A DNA stretch of 64,000 nt, taken from positions 1 to 64,000 of the forward strand of contig JALHLK010000003.1 in the NCBI GenBank assembly GCA_022844565.1, written 5' to 3'. The notes under the pieces are model-generated. The model did no database searches. It had not been told where the DNA came from and saw nothing but the letters and a program-made list of their open reading frames with translations. This document shows, one piece after another, positions 42,065 to 50,909 of this stretch. Source of the DNA: Saprospiraceae bacterium. GTDB taxonomy: Bacteria; Bacteroidota; Bacteroidia; Chitinophagales; Saprospiraceae. The translations under genes and the position numbers were made by a program. Each line of letters starts with the position of its first letter. Position 1 is the first letter of the stretch.

Positions 42065-43498
42065 ATGAGTTATACTGGTAAAATATTGTTGTCAATTTCG
42101 CTTTTTGTATGTGCTGCATATCCTATTTACAGCCAACACCAAGACATAAACGAAAAACCTAATATCTGGCAAGGTAAAAAGACGCTGTCTGTTGATACCA
42201 TTTCCTTACTCAATGCATTTAAAGCAGGTAATGTAGAAGGGCATTTTAGGTATTTTTTTAGCCACACCAATAATAATGATGGTTTGAGCGACTATTTTGC
42301 CAATGCTGTGGGTGGTGGTTTGCGCTACGAGTCAGGTAAGTTTAAAGGATTTCAAGTAGGGGTTAGTGGTTTTTATATCTTCAATATAGGATCATCAGAT
42401 TTAGAAATGAGAGACCAAGCCACAAATCAGTTAAACAGATACGAAATAGGACTCTTCGATTTAGAAGATCCTACAAATAAAGGAGATATAGACCGCTTAG
42501 AAGAACTCTTCATTAAATATAATTTTGGTAAATCATTTATAAAGTTCGGAAGACAGTTGATCAATACTCCATTTTTAAATCTACAAGATGGTAGGATGAG
42601 ACCTTCAGGTGTTGAAGGGGTTTGGGCCGAATTTAATGAATTTAAAAAGTTGCATTTAGAAGGAGGATGGCTTTATGCAATGTCTCCGCGTAGTACCGTC
42701 AATTGGTATCGTGCTGGAAACTCTGTAGGTATATATCCGATGGGTGTGACATCGGAAGGAAATAGGTCTAATTATCATGGCAATATTGCAAGTGAAGGTG
42801 TATTCCTTTTAGGGGCTCAATACCAATTAAATAAGTGGATTAACGTCAAACTTTGGGATGTACTCTTCGAAAATGTCAATAACACCAACCTCCTTCAAGC
42901 AGATTTTAAATACCCTATGAGTAAGTCTAATACGTTAATAGGAGGTATACAATTTATCCATCAGCAGACTGTGGGAAATGGTGGAAACGAAGATCCCAAT
43001 CTAACATATGCTAATAAAAATGCAAAAGCGACTGTATTTGGTTCGCAAATCGGTCTAAAAAGAGGTCAATTGGAGTTTACAGCCAATTATACCCACATAT
43101 TTGATCAAGGTAGATACCTTATGCCAAGGGAATGGGGTAGAGATCCATTTTATACCTTTATGCCTAGAGAGCGCAATGAAGGGTTTGGTGACTTAGATGC
43201 TTATGTAGGTAAAATATCTTATAACATCCCTAAGAATAGAATCAAAATTAGCAGTGGCTTAGGATATTTTAGGCTTCCCGATGTAAAAAACTTTACATTA
43301 AACAAATATGGCATGCCTTCTTATCTTCAATTTAACTTAGATTTGCGGTATTTATTCTCTGGTATGTTTAAGGGTTTAGATACTCAATTTTTGGTAGTTT
43401 CAAAAATTAATCAAGGTAACCTTTATGACGACCGTAGATTTGAAATCAACAAAGTAAACTTAATGTTGTATAACTTTGTTGTAAATTATCATTTCTAA
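42065..43498 (+). CDS. OprD-like outer-membrane porin
   Basis: A 477-residue beta-barrel protein. A signal peptide (about 1-24) is followed by amphipathic strands rich in aromatic residues, with the pattern FIKFGRQLINTPFLNLQDGRMRP (key residues FGRQ...DGRMRP) that is typical of OprD-family porins. The C-terminus ends in NFVVNYHF, a terminal aromatic. It would let sulfur anions or an organic substrate through the outer membrane. Its location in the sulfur operon favours thiosulfate or a similar anion. Confidence 0.82.
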   Translation: MSYTGKILLSISLFVCAAYPIYSQHQDINEKPNIWQGKKTLSVDTISLLNAFKAGNVEGHFRYFFSHTNNNDGLSDYFANAVGGGLRYESGKFKGFQVGVSGFYIFNIGSSDLEMRDQATNQLNRYEIGLFDLEDPTNKGDIDRLEELFIKYNFGKSFIKFGRQLINTPFLNLQDGRMRPSGVEGVWAEFNEFKKLHLEGGWLYAMSPRSTVNWYRAGNSVGIYPMGVTSEGNRSNYHGNIASEGVFLLGAQYQLNKWINVKLWDVLFENVNNTNLLQADFKYPMSKSNTLIGGIQFIHQQTVGNGGNEDPNLTYANKNAKATVFGSQIGLKRGQLEFTANYTHIFDQGRYLMPREWGRDPFYTFMPRERNEGFGDLDAYVGKISYNIPKNRIKISSGLGYFRLPDVKNFTLNKYGMPSYLQFNLDLRYLFSGMFKGLDTQFLVVSKINQGNLYDDRRFEINKVNLMLYNFVVNYHF

Positions 43499-43514
43499 TG
43501 TTAGATATTTTGGT

Positions 43515-44165
43515 ATGATTAAAGACATAAATAATAGTAAGCTGGAAGGCATATTTGAAAAAGAGTTTATCAAAGAGCTCTACCAGTACAGTGAATTGAA
43601 AAAATTTGTAGCCGGTGATGTCATAATGGATTACGGCAAATACATCAAAATGTTGCCTGTCATTCTAAGCGGTACAGTCAAAGTACTTCGCAAAGATGAT
43701 AATGGCAAAGAAATTCTCTTATATTATCTAGCAGACAATGAAAGTTGTAGTATGGCTTATGGATGTTGTATTACAGCTAAAAAGAGTGAGATCAAAGCTG
43801 TAGCTGAGGATGATGGCGAAATGCTTGCTATACCTTTTGAGAAGCTCAATGATTGGCTTTGCAAGTATCCAAGTTGGAGAAATTACATCTTCAATTCTTT
43901 CAATGACAGATTCAATGAATTATTATTATCTTTTGATACAGTTGCTTTTGGCAATATGGATACTCGAATAACCAACTATTTGGCGGAAAAACATAATAGA
44001 ACTGGCAGCGCAGTGATAAAAGTATCTCACTATCAAATTGCTGATGAGTTAGCTACCACAAGAGTAGTAGTCTCAAGAATTTTAAAACAATTTGAGAATG
44101 ATGGTAAAATGTTGTTGTACCGAAATGAGATTAAGTTGTTGAACTCGTTTTTTAAAGATAAATAG
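43515..44165 (+). CDS. Crp/Fnr-family transcription regulator with Cys cluster
   Basis: A 216-residue regulator, the last gene of the sulfur locus. The cyclic-nucleotide-binding-like domain (about 20-130) carries cysteines at 78, 84, 85 and 116 (ESCSMAYGCCITAKK). The C-terminal winged helix (about 150-212) has the recognition region TTRVVVSRILKQFEND. cAMP-contacting residues are not evident. Clustered cysteines suggest sensing of oxygen, redox or sulfane sulfur. Three dyads of Crp/Fnr size lie at upstream promoters of this locus and are its probable targets. Confidence 0.9.
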   Translation: MIKDINNSKLEGIFEKEFIKELYQYSELKKFVAGDVIMDYGKYIKMLPVILSGTVKVLRKDDNGKEILLYYLADNESCSMAYGCCITAKKSEIKAVAEDDGEMLAIPFEKLNDWLCKYPSWRNYIFNSFNDRFNELLLSFDTVAFGNMDTRITNYLAEKHNRTGSAVIKVSHYQIADELATTRVVVSRILKQFENDGKMLLYRNEIKLLNSFFKDK

Positions 44166-44315
44166 TTTTTAACCCAGATTGTTTTTTGTATTGAGTCCCC
44201 TCTCAAAAGTCTAATATCCACAAATTTTAATAATTGTAAAAAACAGGTATTCAATTATTTAAATTATACAAATTAACTTAAAACGAGTTTCTAGAATGTG
44301 CTCAAATATTTAAAT

Positions 44316-44807
44316 TTAAAAATTTTCTAACTTTGGGTTTTGATTTACTTTATCAAGGACCAAATCTCTTAAGTTATCACGAAAAGCAGCTACTTTTTCT
44401 AATAGTTCAGGATCATTACAAGCCAATATTTTAACGGCAAGAATTCCAGCATTCTTTGCAGCATTGAGAGCTACAGTAGCAACGGGTATACCATTTGGCA
44501 TTTGTAGGATAGATAAGATAGAGTCCCAACCGTCAATACTATTTGATGATTTAATAGGTACACCTATCACAGGAAGTGGCGAAATACTAGCAACCATACC
44601 TGGTAAATGTGCAGCACCTCCTGCACCCGCTATGATTACTTTTACACCTCTTAAATGAGCATTTTCTGCATAATCAAACATTCTTTTTGGTGTGCGGTGT
44701 GCAGAGACTACTGAAATCTCATATTTTATGCCAAAGTCTTCTAGAATATGAGCTGCCTGCTCCATGATTGGAAGATCTGAGTCCGAACCCATAATGATTG
44801 AAACCAT
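44316..44807 (-). CDS. purE: N5-carboxyaminoimidazole ribonucleotide mutase
   Basis: A 163-residue class I PurE of de novo purine synthesis. The signature SIIMGSDSDLPIMEQA is at the N-terminus, the active-site SAHRTPKRMFDYA at about 39-51, and GAGGAAHLPGMVAS at about 71-84. Length is standard. No purK is adjacent. It converges on the Crp/Fnr gene across a 150-bp AT-rich gap. Confidence 0.96.
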   Translation of the reverse strand: MVSIIMGSDSDLPIMEQAAHILEDFGIKYEISVVSAHRTPKRMFDYAENAHLRGVKVIIAGAGGAAHLPGMVASISPLPVIGVPIKSSNSIDGWDSILSILQMPNGIPVATVALNAAKNAGILAVKILACNDPELLEKVAAFRDNLRDLVLDKVNQNPKLENF

Positions 44808-44897
44808 AATCCTAAATTTTTAGCAAAGATAAACTTTGTGTGTGGTTTGTCAACAAAATTTAATTCCTAATTGGTAAACGACTAAATTTTAGAATAT

Positions 44898-45560
44898 TTA
44901 ATTTTCAATTTTCACCCCATCCAATAACTTATTCTCCAATGCAATTCTTACAAGCCCTGCCGTATTCCTGGCATTTAATTTAGAAAGTAAGCTAGCTCGA
45001 TGTGATTCTACTGTTTTAAGGCTAATATATAATGTATCTGCTATTTCCTGTGTTGTAAATTCTTCGATAATAAGTTTTAAAACCTCTTTTTCTCTCCTTG
45101 AAATTTTAGGTAATTCATTGATGGTCTTACTTCCAGCTTTTCGCTTATTCATCAGGCTTTTCATAATACTTTCCGTAACTTCTTTACTAAAGTAAGATTC
45201 TCCTTTAGCTACAGTGCGAATGGCTTTAAGTAACTCATCTCTTCCTGTGTTCTTGAGTATATATCCTTTTGCTCCATTATTAAGTATCTCCTCTATAAAA
45301 CTCTCTTCATTAAACATAGTAATAGCAATCACTTTCAGATCAGGTTGTATTTTTAGGATTTCTTTGCAGACTTCCACACCATTTATGTCTGGTAAATTGA
45401 CATCTAATAGAATAATGTCAATTTTATGGTTTGAAATAAAATTGATAACACTTTTACCATCATAGCACTTACCTACGATTTCCAGATCTTTCTCAGACTC
45501 GAGAATGAGTTGAATTCCATCTGCAAACATGGCATGGTCATCAGCAACTAATACTTTCAT
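44898..45560 (-). CDS. NarL/FixJ-type response regulator
   Basis: The ATG at 45560 opens the receiver domain (MKVLVADDHAMFADG); a start 54 bp upstream adds only a tail. The product is 220 residues: a receiver domain with the phospho-acceptor in IILLDVNLPDINGVEVC (about D54), then a LuxR-type helix-turn-helix (SRREKEVLKLIIEEFTTQEIADTLYISLKTVESHRASLL). It is a two-component output protein. The likely partner kinase is the divergent gene at 46331-48115, on the far side of a 770-bp gap holding a candidate RNA. Confidence 0.93.
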   Translation of the reverse strand: MKVLVADDHAMFADGIQLILESEKDLEIVGKCYDGKSVINFISNHKIDIILLDVNLPDINGVEVCKEILKIQPDLKVIAITMFNEESFIEEILNNGAKGYILKNTGRDELLKAIRTVAKGESYFSKEVTESIMKSLMNKRKAGSKTINELPKISRREKEVLKLIIEEFTTQEIADTLYISLKTVESHRASLLSKLNARNTAGLVRIALENKLLDGVKIEN

Positions 45561-45801
45561 TATTTGATTTTTGATATTTATTTGACGATTTAGAAGACTT
45601 ATTTCTGATATCATAACTTATAAAACATTTAAAACGTTGCAAAGATTTATATTCTTATGATGGTAGCTACTCAATTATTCTTATAAATCTAAGTAATTTC
45701 CATTCATCAAAGATACTTGTAATATGTATCAAGAATACCTATGGTAAACCCTTAAAAAAAAATCAGTATATGTGCTAATGTTTTGTTGATTGTTTAGGCC
45801 A

Positions 45802-45809
45802 TATCTTTG
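45802..45809 (+). promoter_or_regulatory. Candidate -7 element before the small ORF/RNA region
   Basis: TATCTTTG fits TAnnTTTG; TTTTG (45781-45785) upstream is a possible -33 element, at a slightly short spacing (16 bp). It lies 20 bp before the 28-codon ORF. Confidence 0.45.
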
Positions 45810-45828
45810 TATTGTTAATATCAATAAT

Positions 45829-45915
45829 ATGAAAGAAATAAAACCATCAAACACAAGTACTACCGAAACATATTTTCTTTCGATTATATTGTTCTTAATA
45901 TGTGTTTTGGGCTGA
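45829..45915 (+). CDS. Small ORF, 28 residues, hydrophobic C-terminus
   Basis: Reads MKEIKPSNTSTTETYF then a hydrophobic stretch LSIILFLICVLG. It is preceded by a good -7 element at sensible distance. A peptide of this kind could be a small membrane protein, a leader peptide, or chance. Codon use is ordinary for the window. Function unknown. Confidence 0.35.
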   Translation: MKEIKPSNTSTTETYFLSIILFLICVLG

Positions 45916-45971
45916 TTTATTCAAAAGTGAAAGTTAGTTTTTTTAATTCATCATCATAACGTGTAAGTGAG

Positions 45972-46062
45972 AAATTGGGATTTGCTGGGTATAAGTGCAC
46001 AAACAATACGATCCTTAGTTCCTAATATTATTATTAAATGACCCTATACCCAGCACCAATTT
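45972..46062 (+). ncRNA. Candidate structured RNA: long stem with 51-nt apical loop
   Basis: AAATTGG (45972-45978) pairs with CCAATTT (46056-46062), and TGCTGGGTATA (45983-45993) pairs perfectly with TATACCCAGCA (46045-46055). This gives 18 pairs interrupted only by a 4-nt bulge (GATT). The apical loop is AT-rich. An intrinsic terminator follows at 46190. Together with the promoter at 45802 they could define a 280-410-nt transcript between a response regulator and its probable kinase. No known RNA family is recognised; strand is inferred from the terminator. Confidence 0.45.
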
Positions 46063-46189
46063 TTCCGTGATGCAATTAAAAAGTTGATATAACCAGCGTA
46101 CTAAAATGAGTTAAATATTAAAAATTAGATTCATTTTATATTCTAGGTGTTAAAATAAAGGAGTAATACTCATTGGGATTGACTATTGC

Positions 46190-46230
46190 AAAAGAAGACG
46201 CTCAAAAAGTTGGGTGTCTTCTTTTATTTT
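46190..46230 (+). terminator. Intrinsic terminator
   Basis: AAAAGAAGAC (46190-46199) and GTCTTCTTTT (46216-46225) form a perfect 10-bp stem, followed by ATTTTTAT. It lies 100 bp before the histidine kinase, with no annotated gene just upstream, so it must end the small-ORF/RNA transcript. Confidence 0.65.
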
Positions 46231-46330
46231 TATGTAAAAACTCATCCTTATTTTTGTGTTAAAAAGCAATTTTACTACACTTTCGTCCTAAAGTATTGGC
46301 TAATTTAAATAATTGTAATATATTTGTTTT

Positions 46331-48115
46331 GTGCAACTTAAGTATGTAATATTTATACTAATTTATTTCTCTACCTTTCATTTGTCATTCACTTGGGGGC
46401 AAAGGTTATTAAAAAAAGGAGATACAGAATTAAAACTTCAAAAAAACCTTGACGAAACGAGAGCAAATCGAGACTACGAATTAATTGCTCACTCCTATTT
46501 TCATCTTGCAGAATTTTATCAATATCAGAATAATGATCTTGAAAAGGCATTTAAAAACTATTTAATAGCTCGGCAATATTATATCAGAGTAAGTAATTTT
46601 GACCAAATTAAGGTTATTGATGAATTCATAGCAGATCGAAACATTGATCTCGGATTTTACGAAGAAGGACTAAATCTATATGAAGAACTGATTTCTTATT
46701 ACACTGCAAAAGGTGATAGTAATGAAATTGCCAAAATCTATCATAAGTGTAGTAAAGCATCCAAGCAACGAGGTGACTTAGAAAGTCAGATGAATTATCA
46801 AAATAAGTTGTCACTTTTCAAAGGTAAGGCAAATGCTGACCTGATCATTTCAATGATGATTGACAAAATAGAAAACTATATTCAATTAAAAGATAGAGAT
46901 AGTGCACTTATTGTTGCTTATCAAACGGCTATTTTGGCATCAAAAAGTAAAAATGATCGGGCACTAAGTAAAGTTTTTTATTACATTGGGATCATCAACC
47001 TTCTAAGCAATGACAAAGAAAAAACTTTCAAATATCTTGAAAAAAGCCTTGAATTTTCACCAAGCCAACAATTTAGTTCTGATAAAAAAGATGTCTTTTT
47101 TTCGCTGGCACAAGCTTATGAGAAATATGGTGAAAATGAAAAGGCATTAAAATATTACAAATCATATTCTTTTTTGAATGATAGCATTTTAAATCACAAT
47201 AGAATAGCTGCGGTCAATGAAATGGCTCAAAAGTTTAACATCTTAGAAAACAAAAAAAAGGTATCAAGTATTGAAATTGAAAAAGAGTCTGCTCTAAATT
47301 TGAATACTAGGCAAAGTAAATTGCTATATTTCGTAAGTGCGTGGGTATTGTTACTTTTATTGTTTATATACTTTCTAGTGAGGTTTTATATGCAAAAAAT
47401 CAATACAGAAAAAATCATCAATGATCAACAACATCAAATTGACGTTCAGAAAATTCAAGATCTCGAAAACAAAATAAAAATCAACTCCATGCAAGCAATG
47501 ATTCTTGGAGAAGAAAAAGAAAGAGAACGCATTGCAAAAGATTTGCATGATAGTTTGGGAGGATTGCTGAGCACAGTGAAATTGCAATTTGACAATGTAA
47601 GAGCTAAAATGAATGGTAGCTTACACAATGAGCAATATGACAAAGCATCAGACTTACTTGATACCGCAGTAAATGAAGTAAGGACCATTTCTAAAAACCT
47701 GCAACCTGCAGCATTAAAAAGATATGGCCTTGTAGCTTCAATCAATGATTTAATCTCAAGATTTTGTGGTGAAAATATGCCCGAGATATATTTTCAACAT
47801 TATGATTTGCCCGATCAAATTGAGGAATTGGTATCCTTGAGTATATACAGAGTAATTCAAGAATTACTCAACAACTCTATTAAATATGCTAACGCCAAAG
47901 AAATCTTAATCCAACTCAATGGCGAACTCGATGCAATATCGATCCAATACGAAGACGACGGCAATGGTTTTGATGTATCGACTATACCTAAGAAAGGCAT
48001 GGGTTTAGAAAATATTAATAGTCGTGTCAATTACTTAAAAGGTACCATATCTATTGAAAGTGTGCCTGATGAGGGTATATCGGTGATGGCGAGGATACCA
48101 TTGGTGATAGATTAA
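46331..48115 (+). CDS. TPR-containing sensor histidine kinase (HisKA_3 type)
   Basis: A 594-residue kinase starting with GTG. A signal peptide/anchor at the N-terminus precedes about 280 residues of tetratricopeptide-like helices (about 45-300) in the periplasm. A transmembrane segment (about 331-352) and a short coiled coil lead to the HisKA_3 domain with the phospho-acceptor in RIAKDLHDSLGG. The ATPase domain has the N-box NELLNNSIKYA and G-box EDDGNGFD...KGMGLENI. This is the NarX/LytS-like layout common in Bacteroidota with TPR sensors. It probably phosphorylates the divergent NarL-type regulator. Confidence 0.92.
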   Translation: MQLKYVIFILIYFSTFHLSFTWGQRLLKKGDTELKLQKNLDETRANRDYELIAHSYFHLAEFYQYQNNDLEKAFKNYLIARQYYIRVSNFDQIKVIDEFIADRNIDLGFYEEGLNLYEELISYYTAKGDSNEIAKIYHKCSKASKQRGDLESQMNYQNKLSLFKGKANADLIISMMIDKIENYIQLKDRDSALIVAYQTAILASKSKNDRALSKVFYYIGIINLLSNDKEKTFKYLEKSLEFSPSQQFSSDKKDVFFSLAQAYEKYGENEKALKYYKSYSFLNDSILNHNRIAAVNEMAQKFNILENKKKVSSIEIEKESALNLNTRQSKLLYFVSAWVLLLLLFIYFLVRFYMQKINTEKIINDQQHQIDVQKIQDLENKIKINSMQAMILGEEKERERIAKDLHDSLGGLLSTVKLQFDNVRAKMNGSLHNEQYDKASDLLDTAVNEVRTISKNLQPAALKRYGLVASINDLISRFCGENMPEIYFQHYDLPDQIEELVSLSIYRVIQELLNNSIKYANAKEILIQLNGELDAISIQYEDDGNGFDVSTIPKKGMGLENINSRVNYLKGTISIESVPDEGISVMARIPLVID

Positions 48116-48256
48116 GTAACAGGAAACCCTTCATTTTTTCTTGTATAATGATTACAATGGTTTCAAGTCAATTATAAAAGGTACATACCAATTTAAACTT
48201 AGGTCAAGTGAACCTAATTCACATTGTTAAGTTTATTCCCAATACTTTCTATAATT

Positions 48257-49582
48257 ATGCAACACAAAATCAAAATCTTCTGGTTCCGTCGTGACCTCCG
48301 CCTTAATGACAATGCTGGATTATATCGAGCGCTGACAGCTGATGCCACACCTGTTCAACCAATTTTTATTTTTGATAAAAACATTTTGGATCACTTGCAA
48401 AGTAATGACGCCCGTGTTAATTTTTTGGTAGATACAATAGGCGTTTTAGCAAAAGAATTGGAAGCTCTTGGGAGTTCTTTAAGAGTATACTATGGTAAAC
48501 CTGAAGAGATTTGGCAGGAAATATTGTCAGAATTTGAAGTCGAAAGTGTTTATATTAATCATGATTATGAACCTTATGCCTTAAAAAGAGATGCTGCAGT
48601 CAAGTCTATCCTAATAGAAAAAGGGATAGAATTACACAGTTTTAAAGACCATGTCATTTTTGAGAAAGATGAAGTGGTCAAAGACGACGGAAAACCTTAT
48701 ACGGTATTTACACCGTTTAAGAAAAAATGGTACGACAAACTTAACAGTAGGGTAGAAAATGGAGAATACTACTATTTAAAAGCGTATCCTACGGAAAAAT
48801 ATTTTTCTAATCTCACTAAATCATCCCCATTTATTATCCCAACGCTTAAGGAAATGGGTTTCGCTCCTTCAGAAATAGGGATACCTCCAACCGTTGTACC
48901 ACAAAAAATCATAGCCAACTATGACGAAACTCGTAATTTCCCTGCAATAAATGGGACTTCTCGATTGGGTATTCACTTCAGATTTGGCACATTATCCATA
49001 AGGGAGAAAGCATTAAAAGCTCTTGACTTGAATGCTACTTATCTGAGTGAATTGATATGGAGAGACTTCTACAGTATGATTTTAAGTCACTTTCCAAACA
49101 TTGTGCACAATTCTTTCCGTCCTGAATATGACAACATACAGTGGGTAAATAATCCCCATCAAATGGAAGCTTGGAAGTTAGGGAAGACGGGCTATCCCAT
49201 TGTTGATGCTGGGATGAGAGAACTCAATGCGACAGGGTATATGCACAATAGGGTAAGAATGATCACGGCAAGCTTTTTGACAAAACATTTATTGATCGAT
49301 TGGAGATTTGGAGAAGCTTATTTTGCAGAAAAGCTACTGGATTTTGATTTGGCAAGTAATAATGGGGGTTGGCAATGGGCGGCTGGTAGCGGTACTGATG
49401 CGGCCCCATACTTTAGAATATTTAGTCCAGCAGCTCAGCAAGAAAAATTTGATAAAAATTATATTTACGTCAAAAAATGGGTACCTGAGTTTGGCACCAA
49501 CGCTTATCCAAAGCCAATAGTAGATCACAAAGAGGCACGTGACAAATGTTTAAAAGTATATAAGGAAGGGCTTAATAGATAA
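48257..49582 (+). CDS. phrB: Deoxyribodipyrimidine photolyase (cryptochrome/photolyase family)
   Basis: The ATG at 48257 starts MQHKIKIFWFRRDLRLNDN, the canonical photolyase N-terminus; an upstream start at 48224 adds only 11 unlikely residues. The 441-residue protein has the antenna-binding alpha/beta domain (1-130). Its FAD domain includes TRLGIHFRFGTLSIREKAL, GYPIVDAGMRELNATGYMHNRVRM and DFDLASNNGGWQWAAGSG. It repairs cyclobutane pyrimidine dimers using blue light. A TIGR03643 gene, often found with photolyases, is 1.3 kb downstream. Confidence 0.94.
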   Translation: MQHKIKIFWFRRDLRLNDNAGLYRALTADATPVQPIFIFDKNILDHLQSNDARVNFLVDTIGVLAKELEALGSSLRVYYGKPEEIWQEILSEFEVESVYINHDYEPYALKRDAAVKSILIEKGIELHSFKDHVIFEKDEVVKDDGKPYTVFTPFKKKWYDKLNSRVENGEYYYLKAYPTEKYFSNLTKSSPFIIPTLKEMGFAPSEIGIPPTVVPQKIIANYDETRNFPAINGTSRLGIHFRFGTLSIREKALKALDLNATYLSELIWRDFYSMILSHFPNIVHNSFRPEYDNIQWVNNPHQMEAWKLGKTGYPIVDAGMRELNATGYMHNRVRMITASFLTKHLLIDWRFGEAYFAEKLLDFDLASNNGGWQWAAGSGTDAAPYFRIFSPAAQQEKFDKNYIYVKKWVPEFGTNAYPKPIVDHKEARDKCLKVYKEGLNR

Positions 49583-49665
49583 TTGATAATCGATAATTGA
49601 TAATGGTAAATTGTTAATTGTTAATGGTAAATTGTTAATGGTTAATTGTTAATTTTCAATTGTTT
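49583..49665. repeat. Degenerate TAATTGATAA / TTAATGGTAAATTG word tract
   Basis: Directly after the photolyase stop, ATAATTGATAATCG and then TGGTAAATTGTTAAT are repeated imperfectly about eight times. It is followed by a CTAAAACC-type stretch to 49758. No hairpin terminator is seen. Confidence 0.6.
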
Positions 49666-49758
49666 GATTTACTTTAGTATGAAAAATCAAAGTCTTTAGG
49701 TTTTCTTATAAACTAAAGCTTATATTCTAAAATCTAGCCCCTAAAACCCAAAACCTAA

Positions 49759-50805
49759 TCAATTACTAGGCACAAATTCTTTTTGAACCAAAAGTGTGAT
49801 GTTTCTTCTTACCAAATCACCCATGCTCTTATCTTTTAAAAAATCGTTGGTCATATGGTGTTTGGCCAATTCCTGTCTCAATTGTATTACCTTCTCATCA
49901 GTTGATATGTGATCGAGGCTCATACAATCCAACAGCTGTAAAAGTTTTTCAGATGAACTTTTTGCTCTTCGGGCTATATTAGTACGCTCTTCATGTTGGT
50001 ATTGTTTTACCGTTTCGGGTGTCAAATACTTAATACCCATTAATATGATAGGGTTGTTTTCTTTAAAATATTGCGGTAAATAAAAGCTTTTTCTACCCTC
50101 ATAGCTTTGTTGGTCAAAATCAATAGCCCTTATCCTGTACTGCATACCTTCAATATCGGGAGTAATATCAACGATGAAGTTGTAAGCTCGCATATCTCCT
50201 AAAAGACGGATGAAGCACCGCTCATTAAACTTTATGAATTCCTTGGCAATCCTAATTTGGTCAAATTTTGACACATCGAGATTTTCATTTGCGAATGTAT
50301 CACCTGGTATTCCTGCAATGTGTTCCTCTATAATGGTAGATTCATTAAGTAAATAAGTAACTCGATTAGGTGATAGGATGTCTTCCAATTCTAGTCCATA
50401 CACGCGGGAAGCATCTACTTTTTTGATATAAAAGTGATCATAATTGTCATTTAACTTATTGATTATGCGGATTCTATATGGTTTACTATTGCCAAATACA
50501 CAAAAGTCGATTCGGCTGACGCTCAAATGCTCTATGATCTCTAAATCTCCATCCAACTTCAATTGCGCATAAATTTTGCATAAATTGTAGTGTACTTCTT
50601 CGATCTCATGTTGATTATAAAAAACAGTCTCCCATAAAGTATCTTTACCAAACCTGTCAATTAAAGGCACTCGAGCTATACTTCTATCCATATCATCATA
50701 ATTGATAGGTAAGTCTGTATATCGATTATGTTGCTTTAGATAACTGAGCAGTTGAGGAGTGAGACTATAAAAATACTTTTTTTTCGAAGGCTTATTCCCG
50801 TTCAT
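49759..50805 (-). CDS. Conserved protein with protein-kinase-like active-site motifs
   Basis: A 348-residue soluble protein that I cannot place in a named family. The segment LGDMRAYNFIVD (about 202-213) has the spacing of a kinase catalytic loop (D-x4-N) and AIDFDQQ (about 227-233) sits where a DFG/DFD metal motif would follow. YIKKVDASR (about 126-134) could supply the ATP lysine and IIEEHIAG (about 158-165) a hinge. No glycine-rich P-loop is evident. An atypical kinase or pseudokinase is therefore plausible. It is divergent from the TIGR03643 gene with 104 bp between. Confidence 0.55.
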   Translation of the reverse strand: MNGNKPSKKKYFYSLTPQLLSYLKQHNRYTDLPINYDDMDRSIARVPLIDRFGKDTLWETVFYNQHEIEEVHYNLCKIYAQLKLDGDLEIIEHLSVSRIDFCVFGNSKPYRIRIINKLNDNYDHFYIKKVDASRVYGLELEDILSPNRVTYLLNESTIIEEHIAGIPGDTFANENLDVSKFDQIRIAKEFIKFNERCFIRLLGDMRAYNFIVDITPDIEGMQYRIRAIDFDQQSYEGRKSFYLPQYFKENNPIILMGIKYLTPETVKQYQHEERTNIARRAKSSSEKLLQLLDCMSLDHISTDEKVIQLRQELAKHHMTNDFLKDKSMGDLVRRNITLLVQKEFVPSN

Positions 50806-50909
50806 CCTAATTTTTTAATAAAAAAACTTAATAAAAGTAGTACAAATATACTGATTTTGAACATAAGATTCAAAATTCTATTTACATCGATAGTAATAAT
50901 AAAATATAA

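Noticed and set aside
44169-44180. TTAACCCAGATT, one end of a family B element
   Set aside because: No second end is found nearby. It may be a remnant or chance, so it is not annotated as an element.
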